Source of the DNA: Mucilaginibacter glaciei
GTDB lineage: Bacteria > Bacteroidota > Bacteroidia > Sphingobacteriales > Sphingobacteriaceae
DNA: 64,000 nt
Assembly (NCBI RefSeq): GCF_014773245.1
Contig: NZ_JACWMX010000005.1
Location: 62,001 to 126,000, forward strand
Direction: 5' to 3'
Shown: one piece after another, positions 1 through 7,865 of the stretch
Numbering within the stretch: the stretch's first letter is position 1
How the letters are laid out: each line of letters starts with the position of its first letter
Notes under the pieces: generated by a model
Database searches by the model: none
What the model was told of the DNA's origin: nothing
The model's input: the letters and a program-made list of their open reading frames with translations, nothing else
Program-made: the position numbers and the translations under genes

Positions 1-1
1 G

Positions 2-2695
2 CGCGACGCCATGCGCATCCTGGCCAACGAGGTGATGTCGCACCTGATTTTGCGAAAGCAAAAAAAGGAGTTGGAGAAAAGCCTGGCCGTACACAAGGAA
101 TTTTATACGCTGTTCAACAACTCGCCCGAAATACATTTTATAGCCGGCCAGGATTCCAGGATAGAATTGATAAATGATGCCGTGACCGGAATACTGGGCT
201 ATACGCCCGGCCAGGCGATTGGTATTTCGCTTTGGGATTTTGTGGTGGGCAAAAACCGCGAATTATACATTCCGCTTATCGAAAAGGCCATTGCCGCGCA
301 AACCCCCATCGAGTTAGAAACGCAAACCATTACCGGTGGTGGCGAAGTGAAGTGGCTCAGTTGGACAGCGGTTAACCGTGCAGGCAAATGGTATGCCAGC
401 GGCAGGGATATTACTTTTCAAAAAAGACTGATCTTAGAAACCGAGCAACTATCGTTAGTTGCCAGCAAGATAAAAAACGGTGTAGTGATCAGCAATGCCG
501 ATGATAAGGTGGTTTGGACTAACAATGCCTTTGAAACCATCACCGGCTACAATTTAACTGATGCTGAGGGTAAGTTCCTGGGTGAGGTGATCAAAGGTAA
601 GCCAAAAGATAAAGAGGCAGAAAAGGCACTGGTAGAGGCACGGGCGAAAAACCTGTCGTACGAGGTGGAGCTGTCTATGACCACCAAAACCGGTGCCCCT
701 ATTTGGATAGCGGTAAACAACTCAGTCATATTTGCCGCCGATGGCACCGTAGAAAAATACATCCGTATCATTATCGATATTACCGCCCGCAAACGTGCCG
801 AGCATGATGTAGAGATCTTATCTTTCGCGGCGCGCAAATCGCCAAGCGGTATCATGATCCGCGATAGCGAGGGGAAGATCATCTGGATGAATGAGAGCAT
901 GGAAGGGATCATCGGCTATTCATTAGATGAGTTGAAAGGGCATACCGTTGGTACTATGCTGGTTGGCCCAGAAACCGACCTCAGTGTATTTGAAAGTGCG
1001 TTACAGGCCGTAAAGGAAAACAGGCCGTATGAGGTAGAGATCAAAATTTATAAGAAAGATGGCGCAACTACCTGGGTGTATATATCAAACAGCCCGCTGT
1101 TTAACGATGAAGGCAGTGTTGAGCGGCAGATAGCGGTGATGGTTGATATTACTGCCCGCAAAAAAACCGAAGAACAACTGACTATGCTTTCCCTGGTGGC
1201 CAGTAAAACCACCAGCGGCGTAGTGATAAACAATAGTGACGGCTGTGTAGAATGGGTAAACGATGCCTTTGAAAAAATCACGGGCTTTAGTTTGGATGAT
1301 GTAAAAGACAAACACCTGGGCGACTCTTTAAAAGGTGAGCTAACGGATGTCGCCATCATAACCAAAGCACGTGAACTATCGGCACAGAAGCAATCATTTG
1401 AGGTTGATATGCTGATGTACCGTAAAGATGGCCAGCCGCTTTGGATCACGGTGATTAATTCGGTAATCATGGCAGATGACGGTAAGGTAGATAAATACAT
1501 CGAAGTAATTATTGACATTACCGCTAAAAAGAAGGCCGAACTGCAATTGGTTGCCGCCCGCGAAGAAGCTATCCAGTTAAGCCGTGCCAAAGATATGTTT
1601 ATCGGGGTAATGAGCCACGAGATCCGTACACCACTGAATGCGGTGATCGGCATGTCGCACCTGTTGCTGGAAGATAACCCTTTACCATCGCAAAAAGAGA
1701 ACCTGGGGATCCTTAAATTTTCGGCAGAGAACCTGATGACTTTGATTAACGATGTGTTGGATTTTACCAAAATAGAAACCGGTAATATCGAACTGGAGAG
1801 TGCCAGGCTGGACCTGCGCGATATGGTGAACAGCATCAGCGGATCGATGCAATATAAAGCCGCGGAACATAAAATTTATCTGAAACAAAGTATTGATGAT
1901 AGTATACCCGCCTTTGTTTTAGGCGACAGGGCCAGACTTACGCAGATTTTACTAAATTTGGTGAGTAATTCGGTTAAATTTACTGCAACGGGTGGCGTTA
2001 CTATCCATTTAAAGGTAATAGAGAACAATAAAAAGAGCGTCAGGATACGATTTGCGGTGTCTGACACAGGAATTGGTATTGCAAAAAACAAATTAAGTAC
2101 CATATTTGAATCTTTTAAGCAAGCCGAGGCCGATACAACCCGTAATTACGGCGGTACCGGGTTAGGCTTAGCAATAAGTAAACGCCTGATAGAACTGCAT
2201 GATTCGCGCATCAACGTGGATAGTGTGCCGGGCGAAGGATCGACATTTTGGTTTACGATTACCTTAAAAAAGATAGATAACCAGACCATTAACAATAGCA
2301 ACAAAGTGGAAACAGGATTAAATATTAATGTACTGGTGGTTGACGATAACCAGATTAACAGGTTACTGATCAACAAAGTGTTAAAAAAATGGGGCGCCAC
2401 TGCCGATTTTGCCGAAAACGGCCAGGAAGCTATTGATAAATTGGAACAGCACAAAAACTTTGATGTAGTGCTGATGGATATTCACATGCCCATAATGGGT
2501 GGGCTCGAAGCAACCGGGGAGATCCGCACAAAAACAGATCCATATTTCCAAAAATTACCGATTATCGCTTTAACAGCATCTATGTTGGGCAGCCAGATGG
2601 GCGAGATAGAAAAAGCCGGTATGAATGATTATATCTTAAAACCATTTGACCCCAAAGTGCTATTTGATAAACTAAGCAGGTACCAGAAGCAGTAG
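2..2695 (+). CDS. Multi-PAS hybrid sensor histidine kinase/response regulator (5' end outside window)
   Basis: A membrane-free hybrid sensor kinase that would autophosphorylate on His and pass phosphate to its own receiver. The reading frame is open from the first bases, and the first ~20 residues resemble the end of a GAF domain, so the gene starts upstream of the window. Residues below count from the ATG at 11. Four PAS domains lie at about 30-138, 147-262, 269-384 and 393-508; the last three are near-copies of one another. The HisKA H-box has H536 (MSHEIRTP). The ATPase domain has the N box (LNLVSNSVKF) and G boxes (DTGIGI, GGTGLGLAISKR). The C-terminal receiver has acidic D778/D779, phosphoacceptor D823 and K877. 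No partner gene is visible; the signal is unknown. The gene is followed by a tandem 7-bp repeat. Confidence 0.93.
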   Translation, partial: RDAMRILANEVMSHLILRKQKKELEKSLAVHKEFYTLFNNSPEIHFIAGQDSRIELINDAVTGILGYTPGQAIGISLWDFVVGKNRELYIPLIEKAIAAQTPIELETQTITGGGEVKWLSWTAVNRAGKWYASGRDITFQKRLILETEQLSLVASKIKNGVVISNADDKVVWTNNAFETITGYNLTDAEGKFLGEVIKGKPKDKEAEKALVEARAKNLSYEVELSMTTKTGAPIWIAVNNSVIFAADGTVEKYIRIIIDITARKRAEHDVEILSFAARKSPSGIMIRDSEGKIIWMNESMEGIIGYSLDELKGHTVGTMLVGPETDLSVFESALQAVKENRPYEVEIKIYKKDGATTWVYISNSPLFNDEGSVERQIAVMVDITARKKTEEQLTMLSLVASKTTSGVVINNSDGCVEWVNDAFEKITGFSLDDVKDKHLGDSLKGELTDVAIITKARELSAQKQSFEVDMLMYRKDGQPLWITVINSVIMADDGKVDKYIEVIIDITAKKKAELQLVAAREEAIQLSRAKDMFIGVMSHEIRTPLNAVIGMSHLLLEDNPLPSQKENLGILKFSAENLMTLINDVLDFTKIETGNIELESARLDLRDMVNSISGSMQYKAAEHKIYLKQSIDDSIPAFVLGDRARLTQILLNLVSNSVKFTATGGVTIHLKVIENNKKSVRIRFAVSDTGIGIAKNKLSTIFESFKQAEADTTRNYGGTGLGLAISKRLIELHDSRINVDSVPGEGSTFWFTITLKKIDNQTINNSNKVETGLNINVLVVDDNQINRLLINKVLKKWGATADFAENGQEAIDKLEQHKNFDVVLMDIHMPIMGGLEATGEIRTKTDPYFQKLPIIALTASMLGSQMGEIEKAGMNDYILKPFDPKVLFDKLSRYQKQ

Positions 2696-2697
2696 TG

Positions 2698-2767
2698 AGT
2701 GGTCAGTGGTCAGTGGTCAGTGGTCAGTGGTCAGTGGTCAGTGGTCAGTGGTCAGTGGTCAGTGGTC
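2698..2767. repeat. Perfect tandem repeat, 10 copies of AGTGGTC
   Basis: Ten uninterrupted copies of the 7-bp unit AGTGGTC begin 2 nt after the kinase stop codon. The array lies between two convergent genes (histidine kinase and comF), so it is in both 3' regions and in no reading frame. Positions 2768-2833, between the array and comF, show nothing else recognisable. Perfect short arrays of this kind usually vary in copy number by slippage; that is an inference here. Confidence 0.95.
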
Positions 2768-2833
2768 ACAAGCATTATGTTAACTTGAAAATGCTCTTTT
2801 TAGACTGATGGATCCCAGATTCAATTTTAAAAG

Positions 2834-3532
2834 TTACTCTGCGTAGGCAATCGTAGCGATACTTAATTTTAGCCCCGGTATTTTTAGTAATTCAATCCCG
2901 CAGGCCTCCAGGGTCGAGCCGGTGGTGACAATATCATCCACCAATAAAATGTGCTTACCCTTCAAATCTTCCGGGCGGGCAATTGAAAAAACCTCCTTCA
3001 TATTCTCGAACCGCGCGAAGCGCGATTTATGTGTTTGTGTTTTAGTGGCAACGGTACGCACCAGGTTATCCAGATCAATCCGTGCATTTAATTTGTCGGC
3101 CAGGCCTTCGGCAAAGCTGGCGCTTTGGTTATAGCCGCGTTCCTTTAGCCTTTTTTTATGCAGCGGCACGGGTATGATCACATCTGCTGAATTGAAAATT
3201 TCGTTTTGCAAGAGTTGTTGCCCCGCAATGTTCCCAAGCAGGTTGCCTATCCGTTGCATCCCATTATACTTAAACTGGTGCATCATATTTTGGATATTAC
3301 CGCCCTTATTAAAGTAGTAAAGAGAGTAAGCCGCTTCGACCTGTAGCTTGCCCCAAAACTGGCGGGCAACTATATTATCGGGCTGTAAATGAAAATTGGT
3401 TAGGGGCAAATTGTAAAGGCAGCCGGTACAAAGCAGGTGTTCGTTAGCTATCAGGTTTTCGCTGCAGGCTACACAAAGCTGCGGGAATATCAGTGAAACA
3501 AAATCGGCAAGGTAAGTGCGGAGCAATAGCAT
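2834..3532 (-). CDS. ComF family protein (phosphoribosyltransferase-like)
   Basis: 232 residues with the ComF/GntX layout: an N-terminal four-cysteine zinc-ribbon (C20, C23, C35, C38) and a type I phosphoribosyltransferase fold ending in the PRPP-binding loop at about 194-211 (HILLVDDIVTTGSTLEAC). In competent bacteria ComF helps bring in single-stranded DNA; elsewhere its role is not settled, and the sequence does not show a substrate. It lies 18 nt downstream of rlmN on the same strand and is probably co-transcribed with it. Its 3' end faces the histidine kinase across the heptad repeat. The family call is firm; the physiological role is open. Confidence 0.9.
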   Translation of the reverse strand: MLLLRTYLADFVSLIFPQLCVACSENLIANEHLLCTGCLYNLPLTNFHLQPDNIVARQFWGKLQVEAAYSLYYFNKGGNIQNMMHQFKYNGMQRIGNLLGNIAGQQLLQNEIFNSADVIIPVPLHKKRLKERGYNQSASFAEGLADKLNARIDLDNLVRTVATKTQTHKSRFARFENMKEVFSIARPEDLKGKHILLVDDIVTTGSTLEACGIELLKIPGLKLSIATIAYAE

Positions 3533-3550
3533 GCCCTAATTTAGCAGAAA

Positions 3551-4624
3551 TTATACTTGTGCAGTTACTTCTTTCTTCTTTTCGTTAATAGCCAATTGCC
3601 CGCAGGCGGCATCAATATCTTTACCACGGCTACGGCGCAGGTTGGTGTTTACGCCCTGGCTGCGCAGGTAGTTGGCAAAGGCTTCCACTTTATCTTCGCC
3701 GGCGTTAACAAAGGCCGCCATCGAAATGGGGTTGTACTCAATAATATTTACCTTACAGGGTAGATGCTTGCAAAACTGGGCCAGTTCCTTAGCATCCTGA
3801 ATATTATCATTCACACCGTCAAAAATAATGTACTCGTAGGTTACTGCATTTTTGGTTTTGGCGTAGTAGTATTTTAAGGCATCGGCCAGTGCAGCTAACG
3901 AGTTTTGCTCGTTAATAGGCATTATAGTATTTCGTTTTTCATCATTAGCGGCATGTAATGACAGGGCAAGGTTAAACCTCACCTCGTCGTCGCCCAATTT
4001 GCGGATCATTTTTGCAATACCCGCGGTAGATACCGTAATGCGTTTAGCAGCCATATTTAAGCCATCTTCAGCCGTAATGCGCTCGATAGATTTTAACACA
4101 TTGGCATAGTTAAGCAGCGGCTCGCCCATACCCATGTACACAATGTTTGAAAGGGGGATGCCGTAGTTTTCGCGCGCTTGCTTATCAATTAAAACAACCT
4201 GGTCATAAATTTCATCGGGGTTGAGGTTGCGTTTACGCTCCATATAACCGGTGGCGCAAAATTTACAGGTAAGGCTGCAACCCACCTGCGATGATACGCA
4301 GGCCGTCATCCGTTCAGAAGTTGGAATTAAAACGCCTTCAATTAGGTGAGTATCATGTAATATAAAAGAATTTTTTATAGTTTTATCAGCACTAACCTGT
4401 GAAGTATTTATTTTGACGTTGTTAATGACAAAATTTTCGTTGAGTTTAGTACGAAGTTCTTTTGAAATATTGCTCATTTCATCAAAGGATAAACAAGATT
4501 TTTTCCAAAGCCACTCGTAAACCTGTTTTGCGCGAAAGCCCTTCTCGTCCATTACGATAAAGTGCTGTTGCATAGCATCAAGGCTAAGGCTTCTGATATC
4601 TATTTTACCTTTTTTGTCAATCAC
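3551..4624 (-). CDS. rlmN: 23S rRNA (adenine(2503)-C(2))-methyltransferase / dual-specificity tRNA methylase RlmN
   Basis: Radical-SAM enzyme that methylates C2 of A2503 in 23S rRNA and of A37 in some tRNAs. The 357 residues have the family's usual length. The [4Fe-4S] CxxxCxxC motif is C116, C120, C123 (CSLTCKFC), and the second essential cysteine, methylated during catalysis, is C341 in the AACGQL motif near the C-terminus. The start is a GTG at 4624; the promoter -7 box TACTTTTG lies only 4 nt upstream, which suggests a leaderless or nearly leaderless mRNA. The gene leads an rlmN-comF operon and is divergent from an amidohydrolase gene across 148 nt. Confidence 0.96.
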   Translation of the reverse strand: MIDKKGKIDIRSLSLDAMQQHFIVMDEKGFRAKQVYEWLWKKSCLSFDEMSNISKELRTKLNENFVINNVKINTSQVSADKTIKNSFILHDTHLIEGVLIPTSERMTACVSSQVGCSLTCKFCATGYMERKRNLNPDEIYDQVVLIDKQARENYGIPLSNIVYMGMGEPLLNYANVLKSIERITAEDGLNMAAKRITVSTAGIAKMIRKLGDDEVRFNLALSLHAANDEKRNTIMPINEQNSLAALADALKYYYAKTKNAVTYEYIIFDGVNDNIQDAKELAQFCKHLPCKVNIIEYNPISMAAFVNAGEDKVEAFANYLRSQGVNTNLRRSRGKDIDAACGQLAINEKKKEVTAQV

Positions 4625-4628
4625 AATG

Positions 4629-4636
4629 CAAAAGTA
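4629..4636 (-). promoter_or_regulatory. Promoter -7 box of rlmN
   Basis: The minus strand reads TACTTTTG, a full match to the Bacteroidota -7 consensus TAnnTTTG. It ends 4 nt before the GTG start of rlmN, so transcription would start at or very near the start codon. No clear -33 TTTG was found at the usual distance. Confidence 0.6.
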
Positions 4637-4764
4637 CTTAATTTTAAAAAATTCGTTGCCTATTAAAAGTCATTCATTTATAACATTAAAACAATAACTA
4701 AAAGTTAATTGTTGTGTTGTTTTAAGTAGGGGGGCCATAACAGGATTTTTAGAAGATACTAAGT

Positions 4765-4772
4765 TATATTTG
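4765..4772 (+). promoter_or_regulatory. TATATTTG box abutting the amidohydrolase start
   Basis: TATATTTG matches TAnnTTTG but touches the ATG at 4773, so transcription from it would begin inside the first codons. Either this is chance in an AT-rich stretch or translation starts slightly downstream. No -33 element is evident. Confidence 0.3.
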
Positions 4773-5948
4773 ATGAAAAGTTTTAAAGCCGATTACGTTT
4801 TCCCTGTTTATGCCGATCCGATTAAGAATGGAATAGTAACCGTTGATGATTCGGGAAAGATTATCGCGGTAGCAGCAACTCCCCACCCAGATCATGTTAA
4901 CTTTCCCACAGAAACCCTGAGCGGCATCATTGCACCGGGTTTTATCAACACACATTGCCACACTGAGCTTTCACATCTTAAAGACAAAGTTAAACCCGGT
5001 GGCGGGTTAATTAGCTTTATACAAGATATACAAACTTTCAGGAACATTGACAAGGCCGAAATGCTGGACGCCGCCCAAAGGGCAGACCAGCAAATGTACG
5101 ACAACGGTATTGTTGCCGTTGCAGATACAGCTAACAGTAACCTTACGGTGGCTATGAAAGAAAAGAGCAAGCTTTACTATCATACATTTGTAGAGATATT
5201 TGGCTTTTTACCGGACCGTGCCGACGAGCTTTTTGAAAAAGCCGGGCTGCTGGCCGATGAATTCAGGCCGCAATCGGTATCAGTGACCGCACACGCGCCT
5301 TATTCTGTATCAAAGGAATTGTTTAAGCTGATCAAGCACTTCAGCGATGGGGGTAATAAGAATCTTTTGAGCATCCATAACCAGGAGTGTGAGGACGAAA
5401 ATAAATTTTACCGCTACAAACTGGGCGGCTTTATTGATATGTACAGGCATTTTGGCATCAATATAGACTATTTCAGGCCGCAGGCGCGTAATTCTTTACA
5501 GTCAGTCATCCCGCTGTTAAGCAACCGCCAAAAAATATTAATGGTACATAACACCTGCACCAATTTAAAAGACATTTATTTTATAAAACGTTTTGACCGT
5601 AAAATAAACTGGTGCTTTTGCCCCAACGCTAATGTGTACATAGAAAAACGCCTGCCCAAGGTGGAGCTTTTTGTTAACCAGGGCCTTAATATAACATTAG
5701 GTACAGATAGCCTGGCATCAAACAATGGCCTCAGCATTTTAAGCGAAATGCAAACTATACAGCAAAAATTCTCATCTATTAGTCTGCAAACCCTGTTGGA
5801 GTGGGGCACTAAAAACGGTGCTGAATTTCTGGATATTGCCGATACCAAAGGCACCATCGAAGTAGATAAAAGCCCCGGTTTAAACCTGATAACCGGGCTT
5901 GACGACCTGAAGCTTACTCCGGAGAGTAAAGTGAGGAAGCTGATCTAA
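4773..5948 (+). CDS. Amidohydrolase family protein (cytosine/aminofutalosine deaminase-like)
   Basis: 391 residues counted from the ATG at 4773 (a TTG directly before it is in frame and less likely). This is a metal-dependent hydrolase of the amidohydrolase superfamily, in the chlorohydrolase/nucleoside-deaminase branch. The metal-binding pair H61 and H63 sits in FINTHCHTELSHL. Further ligands are expected at the His of TAHAPYS, the His/Glu of IHNQECEDE, the His of MVHNTC and the Asp of GTDSLASN. There is no signal peptide, so it is cytoplasmic. The substrate cannot be read from the sequence; aminofutalosine deaminase (menaquinone synthesis) is one candidate, but no mqn gene is nearby. It stands alone between divergent rlmN and the acylphosphatase operon. 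Confidence 0.82.
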   Translation: MKSFKADYVFPVYADPIKNGIVTVDDSGKIIAVAATPHPDHVNFPTETLSGIIAPGFINTHCHTELSHLKDKVKPGGGLISFIQDIQTFRNIDKAEMLDAAQRADQQMYDNGIVAVADTANSNLTVAMKEKSKLYYHTFVEIFGFLPDRADELFEKAGLLADEFRPQSVSVTAHAPYSVSKELFKLIKHFSDGGNKNLLSIHNQECEDENKFYRYKLGGFIDMYRHFGINIDYFRPQARNSLQSVIPLLSNRQKILMVHNTCTNLKDIYFIKRFDRKINWCFCPNANVYIEKRLPKVELFVNQGLNITLGTDSLASNNGLSILSEMQTIQQKFSSISLQTLLEWGTKNGAEFLDIADTKGTIEVDKSPGLNLITGLDDLKLTPESKVRKLI

Positions 5949-6077
5949 TCAGCTAATTTTCCGGTTCGGAAGTTTGAAAGCGTTTGCTTATTTAATTAAA
6001 TAGCTGGTAATTTGACGCTGTTGATGGTTTACCGAAAAAGCAGATTCACCAAGTTTTAAAATTAAATAATTTTCAAA

Positions 6078-6359
6078 TTGAAAAAACATTTAAAAATCAC
6101 CGTAAAGGGTAAGGTACAGGGCGTGTTTTTTAGAGCCGGCGCCAAAGCCGTTGCCGATCAGTTAGGGGTGCGGGGCTTTGTACAAAACGTAAGTAACGGA
6201 GATGTTTACATAGAAGCCGAGGCCGACGATACCTTTATGGAAATGTTTTTAGAGTGGTGCCAGGAAGGAGCCGAGCACGCCGTAGTAACCGGTATAGAAA
6301 CCCATGAGGGCGAATTAAAAAACTATTGTAATTTTGAGGTTATAAAAAAGACTTTATAA
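6078..6359 (+). CDS. Acylphosphatase
   Basis: Small cytoplasmic enzyme (93 residues, normal length) that hydrolyses acyl phosphates such as 1,3-bisphosphoglycerate and acetyl phosphate. The signature is complete: GKVQGVFFR with catalytic R19, and N37 in GFVQNVSNGDV. The start is TTG at 6078; no ATG fits, and the TTG gives the conserved N-terminus. A -7-like TAATTTTC lies 3 nt before it. It is the first gene of a tight cluster with the flippase (21 nt gap), TPR protein, DUF4292 lipoprotein and EnvC-like protein. The 129 nt between it and the upstream amidohydrolase show no RNA or repeat. Confidence 0.93.
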   Translation: MKKHLKITVKGKVQGVFFRAGAKAVADQLGVRGFVQNVSNGDVYIEAEADDTFMEMFLEWCQEGAEHAVVTGIETHEGELKNYCNFEVIKKTL

Positions 6360-6380
6360 GTACACCTAACTTTCTTTTAA

Positions 6381-7865
6381 TTGTCAACCGCTAAAAAATT
6401 CGCCGGGCAAACAGCTATATATGGTTTAACTACAATAGTTCAGCGATTACTAAGCTCGTTACTTACGCCCCTCTACACCAAGGCATATAATCCGGCAGTA
6501 TATAGTGTTTTTAGCACTATGTTTAGCTACGCGGCAGTTTTGCAGGCGCTTTTGGCTTTCGGCATGGAAACAACCTTTTTCCGTTACCTTAATAAATATC
6601 CAGACGATAAAAAGAAGGTTTATAATAATAGTTTTTGGGCTGTTTTTATAGTAAGCGTTATCTTTCTGCTGTTTACTATCCCATTCACGCATGGCATTGC
6701 CGGGTTTATAAAAATTGGGAAGGGTACATCACAGGCGGAGTTTGAACAGTACATCCGTTATTTTATAGGTATACTGGTGTTGGATGCCTGGTGTGCCATT
6801 CCCTTTGCAAGGTTGCGTGCAGATGGCCGGCCGATAAAATACGGTACGATTAAACTCATCAACATAGTTGTGATGGTAACGCTAAACCTGGTGTTCATCT
6901 GGGGGCTGCCTTACACCATTAAACATCATATGTCCGGTTCAGAATGGCTTGGGCATTGGTTTGTTAAAGGGTGGGTAGGATATGTTTTTTTATCGAATTT
7001 GATTGCGAGCCTCATCACTTTAATTTTGTTATTGCCCGAACTTTTAAAGGTTGAACTAAGCTTTGATAAGGCTATGTTTAAAAATATGATGACATACAGC
7101 TGGCCGGTTATGGTTGCAGGGTTATCGTACATAATTAATGAGAACTTTGATAAAATATTGTTGGGCAAACTTTTACCGGATAATATAAGCGAGCATGAAG
7201 TAGGTATTTATTCGGCATGTGCCCGAATTTCTGTTTTTTTAAGTTTGTTTAATCAGGCATTCAGGATGGGGGCCGAGCCATTCTTTTTTAGTCACGCAAA
7301 AAATAAAAATGCAGGTACAACTTATGCCCGTATTATGGATTATTTTGTGATAACGATGTGCGTAATGTTTGTTGCTGTAGTAGCAAATATCCAGGTACTG
7401 AAATATTATGTAAACAACAAGGATTACTGGGTGGGTTTAGGCGTAGTGCCTCCGCTACTTTTAGGTTATGTATGTTTGGGAGTATACAGCAATTTATCAA
7501 TTTGGTATAAATTGTCCGATCAAACAAAATATGGCTTATATATCTCCGGGATAGGAGCTGTTGTAACCATAATACTTAACGTTATCTTCATCCCTAAATA
7601 CAGCTACATGGCTTCGGCTTGGATCTCGCTCATCGCTTATGCCAGTATGATGATCATGTCATACATTTGGGGGCAAAAAAATTATCCTATCCCTTATAAC
7701 ATTAAAAAGAACCTGGCTTATATCATTATATCGGTTGTGCTCGTTTACTTATCGTTCAGCGTGTTTAAGCGCAATATATTTATAGGCAATGGGTTGCTAA
7801 TAATATTTGGACTTGGGGCGTTGTATAACGAACGAAAAGAACTAAAAGCTATATTTAGCAGATGA
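6381..7865 (+). CDS. Polysaccharide biosynthesis protein / oligosaccharide flippase (Wzx-like, MOP superfamily)
   Basis: 494 residues, strongly hydrophobic, with about 12-14 predicted membrane segments spread along the chain, as in lipid-linked oligosaccharide flippases (RfbX/Wzx, MATE-like fold). The start (KKFAGQTAIYGLTTIVQRLL) is typical of the family, with the first gating helix near the N-terminus. It would move an undecaprenyl-linked glycan across the inner membrane; the glycan is unknown, since no glycosyltransferases are in the window. The start codon is TTG at 6381, 21 nt after the acylphosphatase. Its stop overlaps the next ATG as ATGA (7862-7865), which implies translational coupling to the TPR gene. 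Confidence 0.88.
   Translation: MSTAKKFAGQTAIYGLTTIVQRLLSSLLTPLYTKAYNPAVYSVFSTMFSYAAVLQALLAFGMETTFFRYLNKYPDDKKKVYNNSFWAVFIVSVIFLLFTIPFTHGIAGFIKIGKGTSQAEFEQYIRYFIGILVLDAWCAIPFARLRADGRPIKYGTIKLINIVVMVTLNLVFIWGLPYTIKHHMSGSEWLGHWFVKGWVGYVFLSNLIASLITLILLLPELLKVELSFDKAMFKNMMTYSWPVMVAGLSYIINENFDKILLGKLLPDNISEHEVGIYSACARISVFLSLFNQAFRMGAEPFFFSHAKNKNAGTTYARIMDYFVITMCVMFVAVVANIQVLKYYVNNKDYWVGLGVVPPLLLGYVCLGVYSNLSIWYKLSDQTKYGLYISGIGAVVTIILNVIFIPKYSYMASAWISLIAYASMMIMSYIWGQKNYPIPYNIKKNLAYIIISVVLVYLSFSVFKRNIFIGNGLLIIFGLGALYNERKELKAIFSR

Noticed and set aside
1048..1836. 262-codon open frame on the minus strand inside the histidine kinase
   Set aside because: It lies wholly antisense to well-supported PAS and HisKA domains and encodes a low-complexity Ser/Leu/Ile-rich chain with no recognisable family.
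2698..2767. CRISPR-like array
   Set aside because: Units are 7 bp with no spacers and no cas genes; it is a simple tandem repeat.
5949..6077. Possible small RNA or tRNA in the gap before the acylphosphatase gene
   Set aside because: No cloverleaf, terminator-like hairpin or conserved arms could be drawn; it is just AT-rich.
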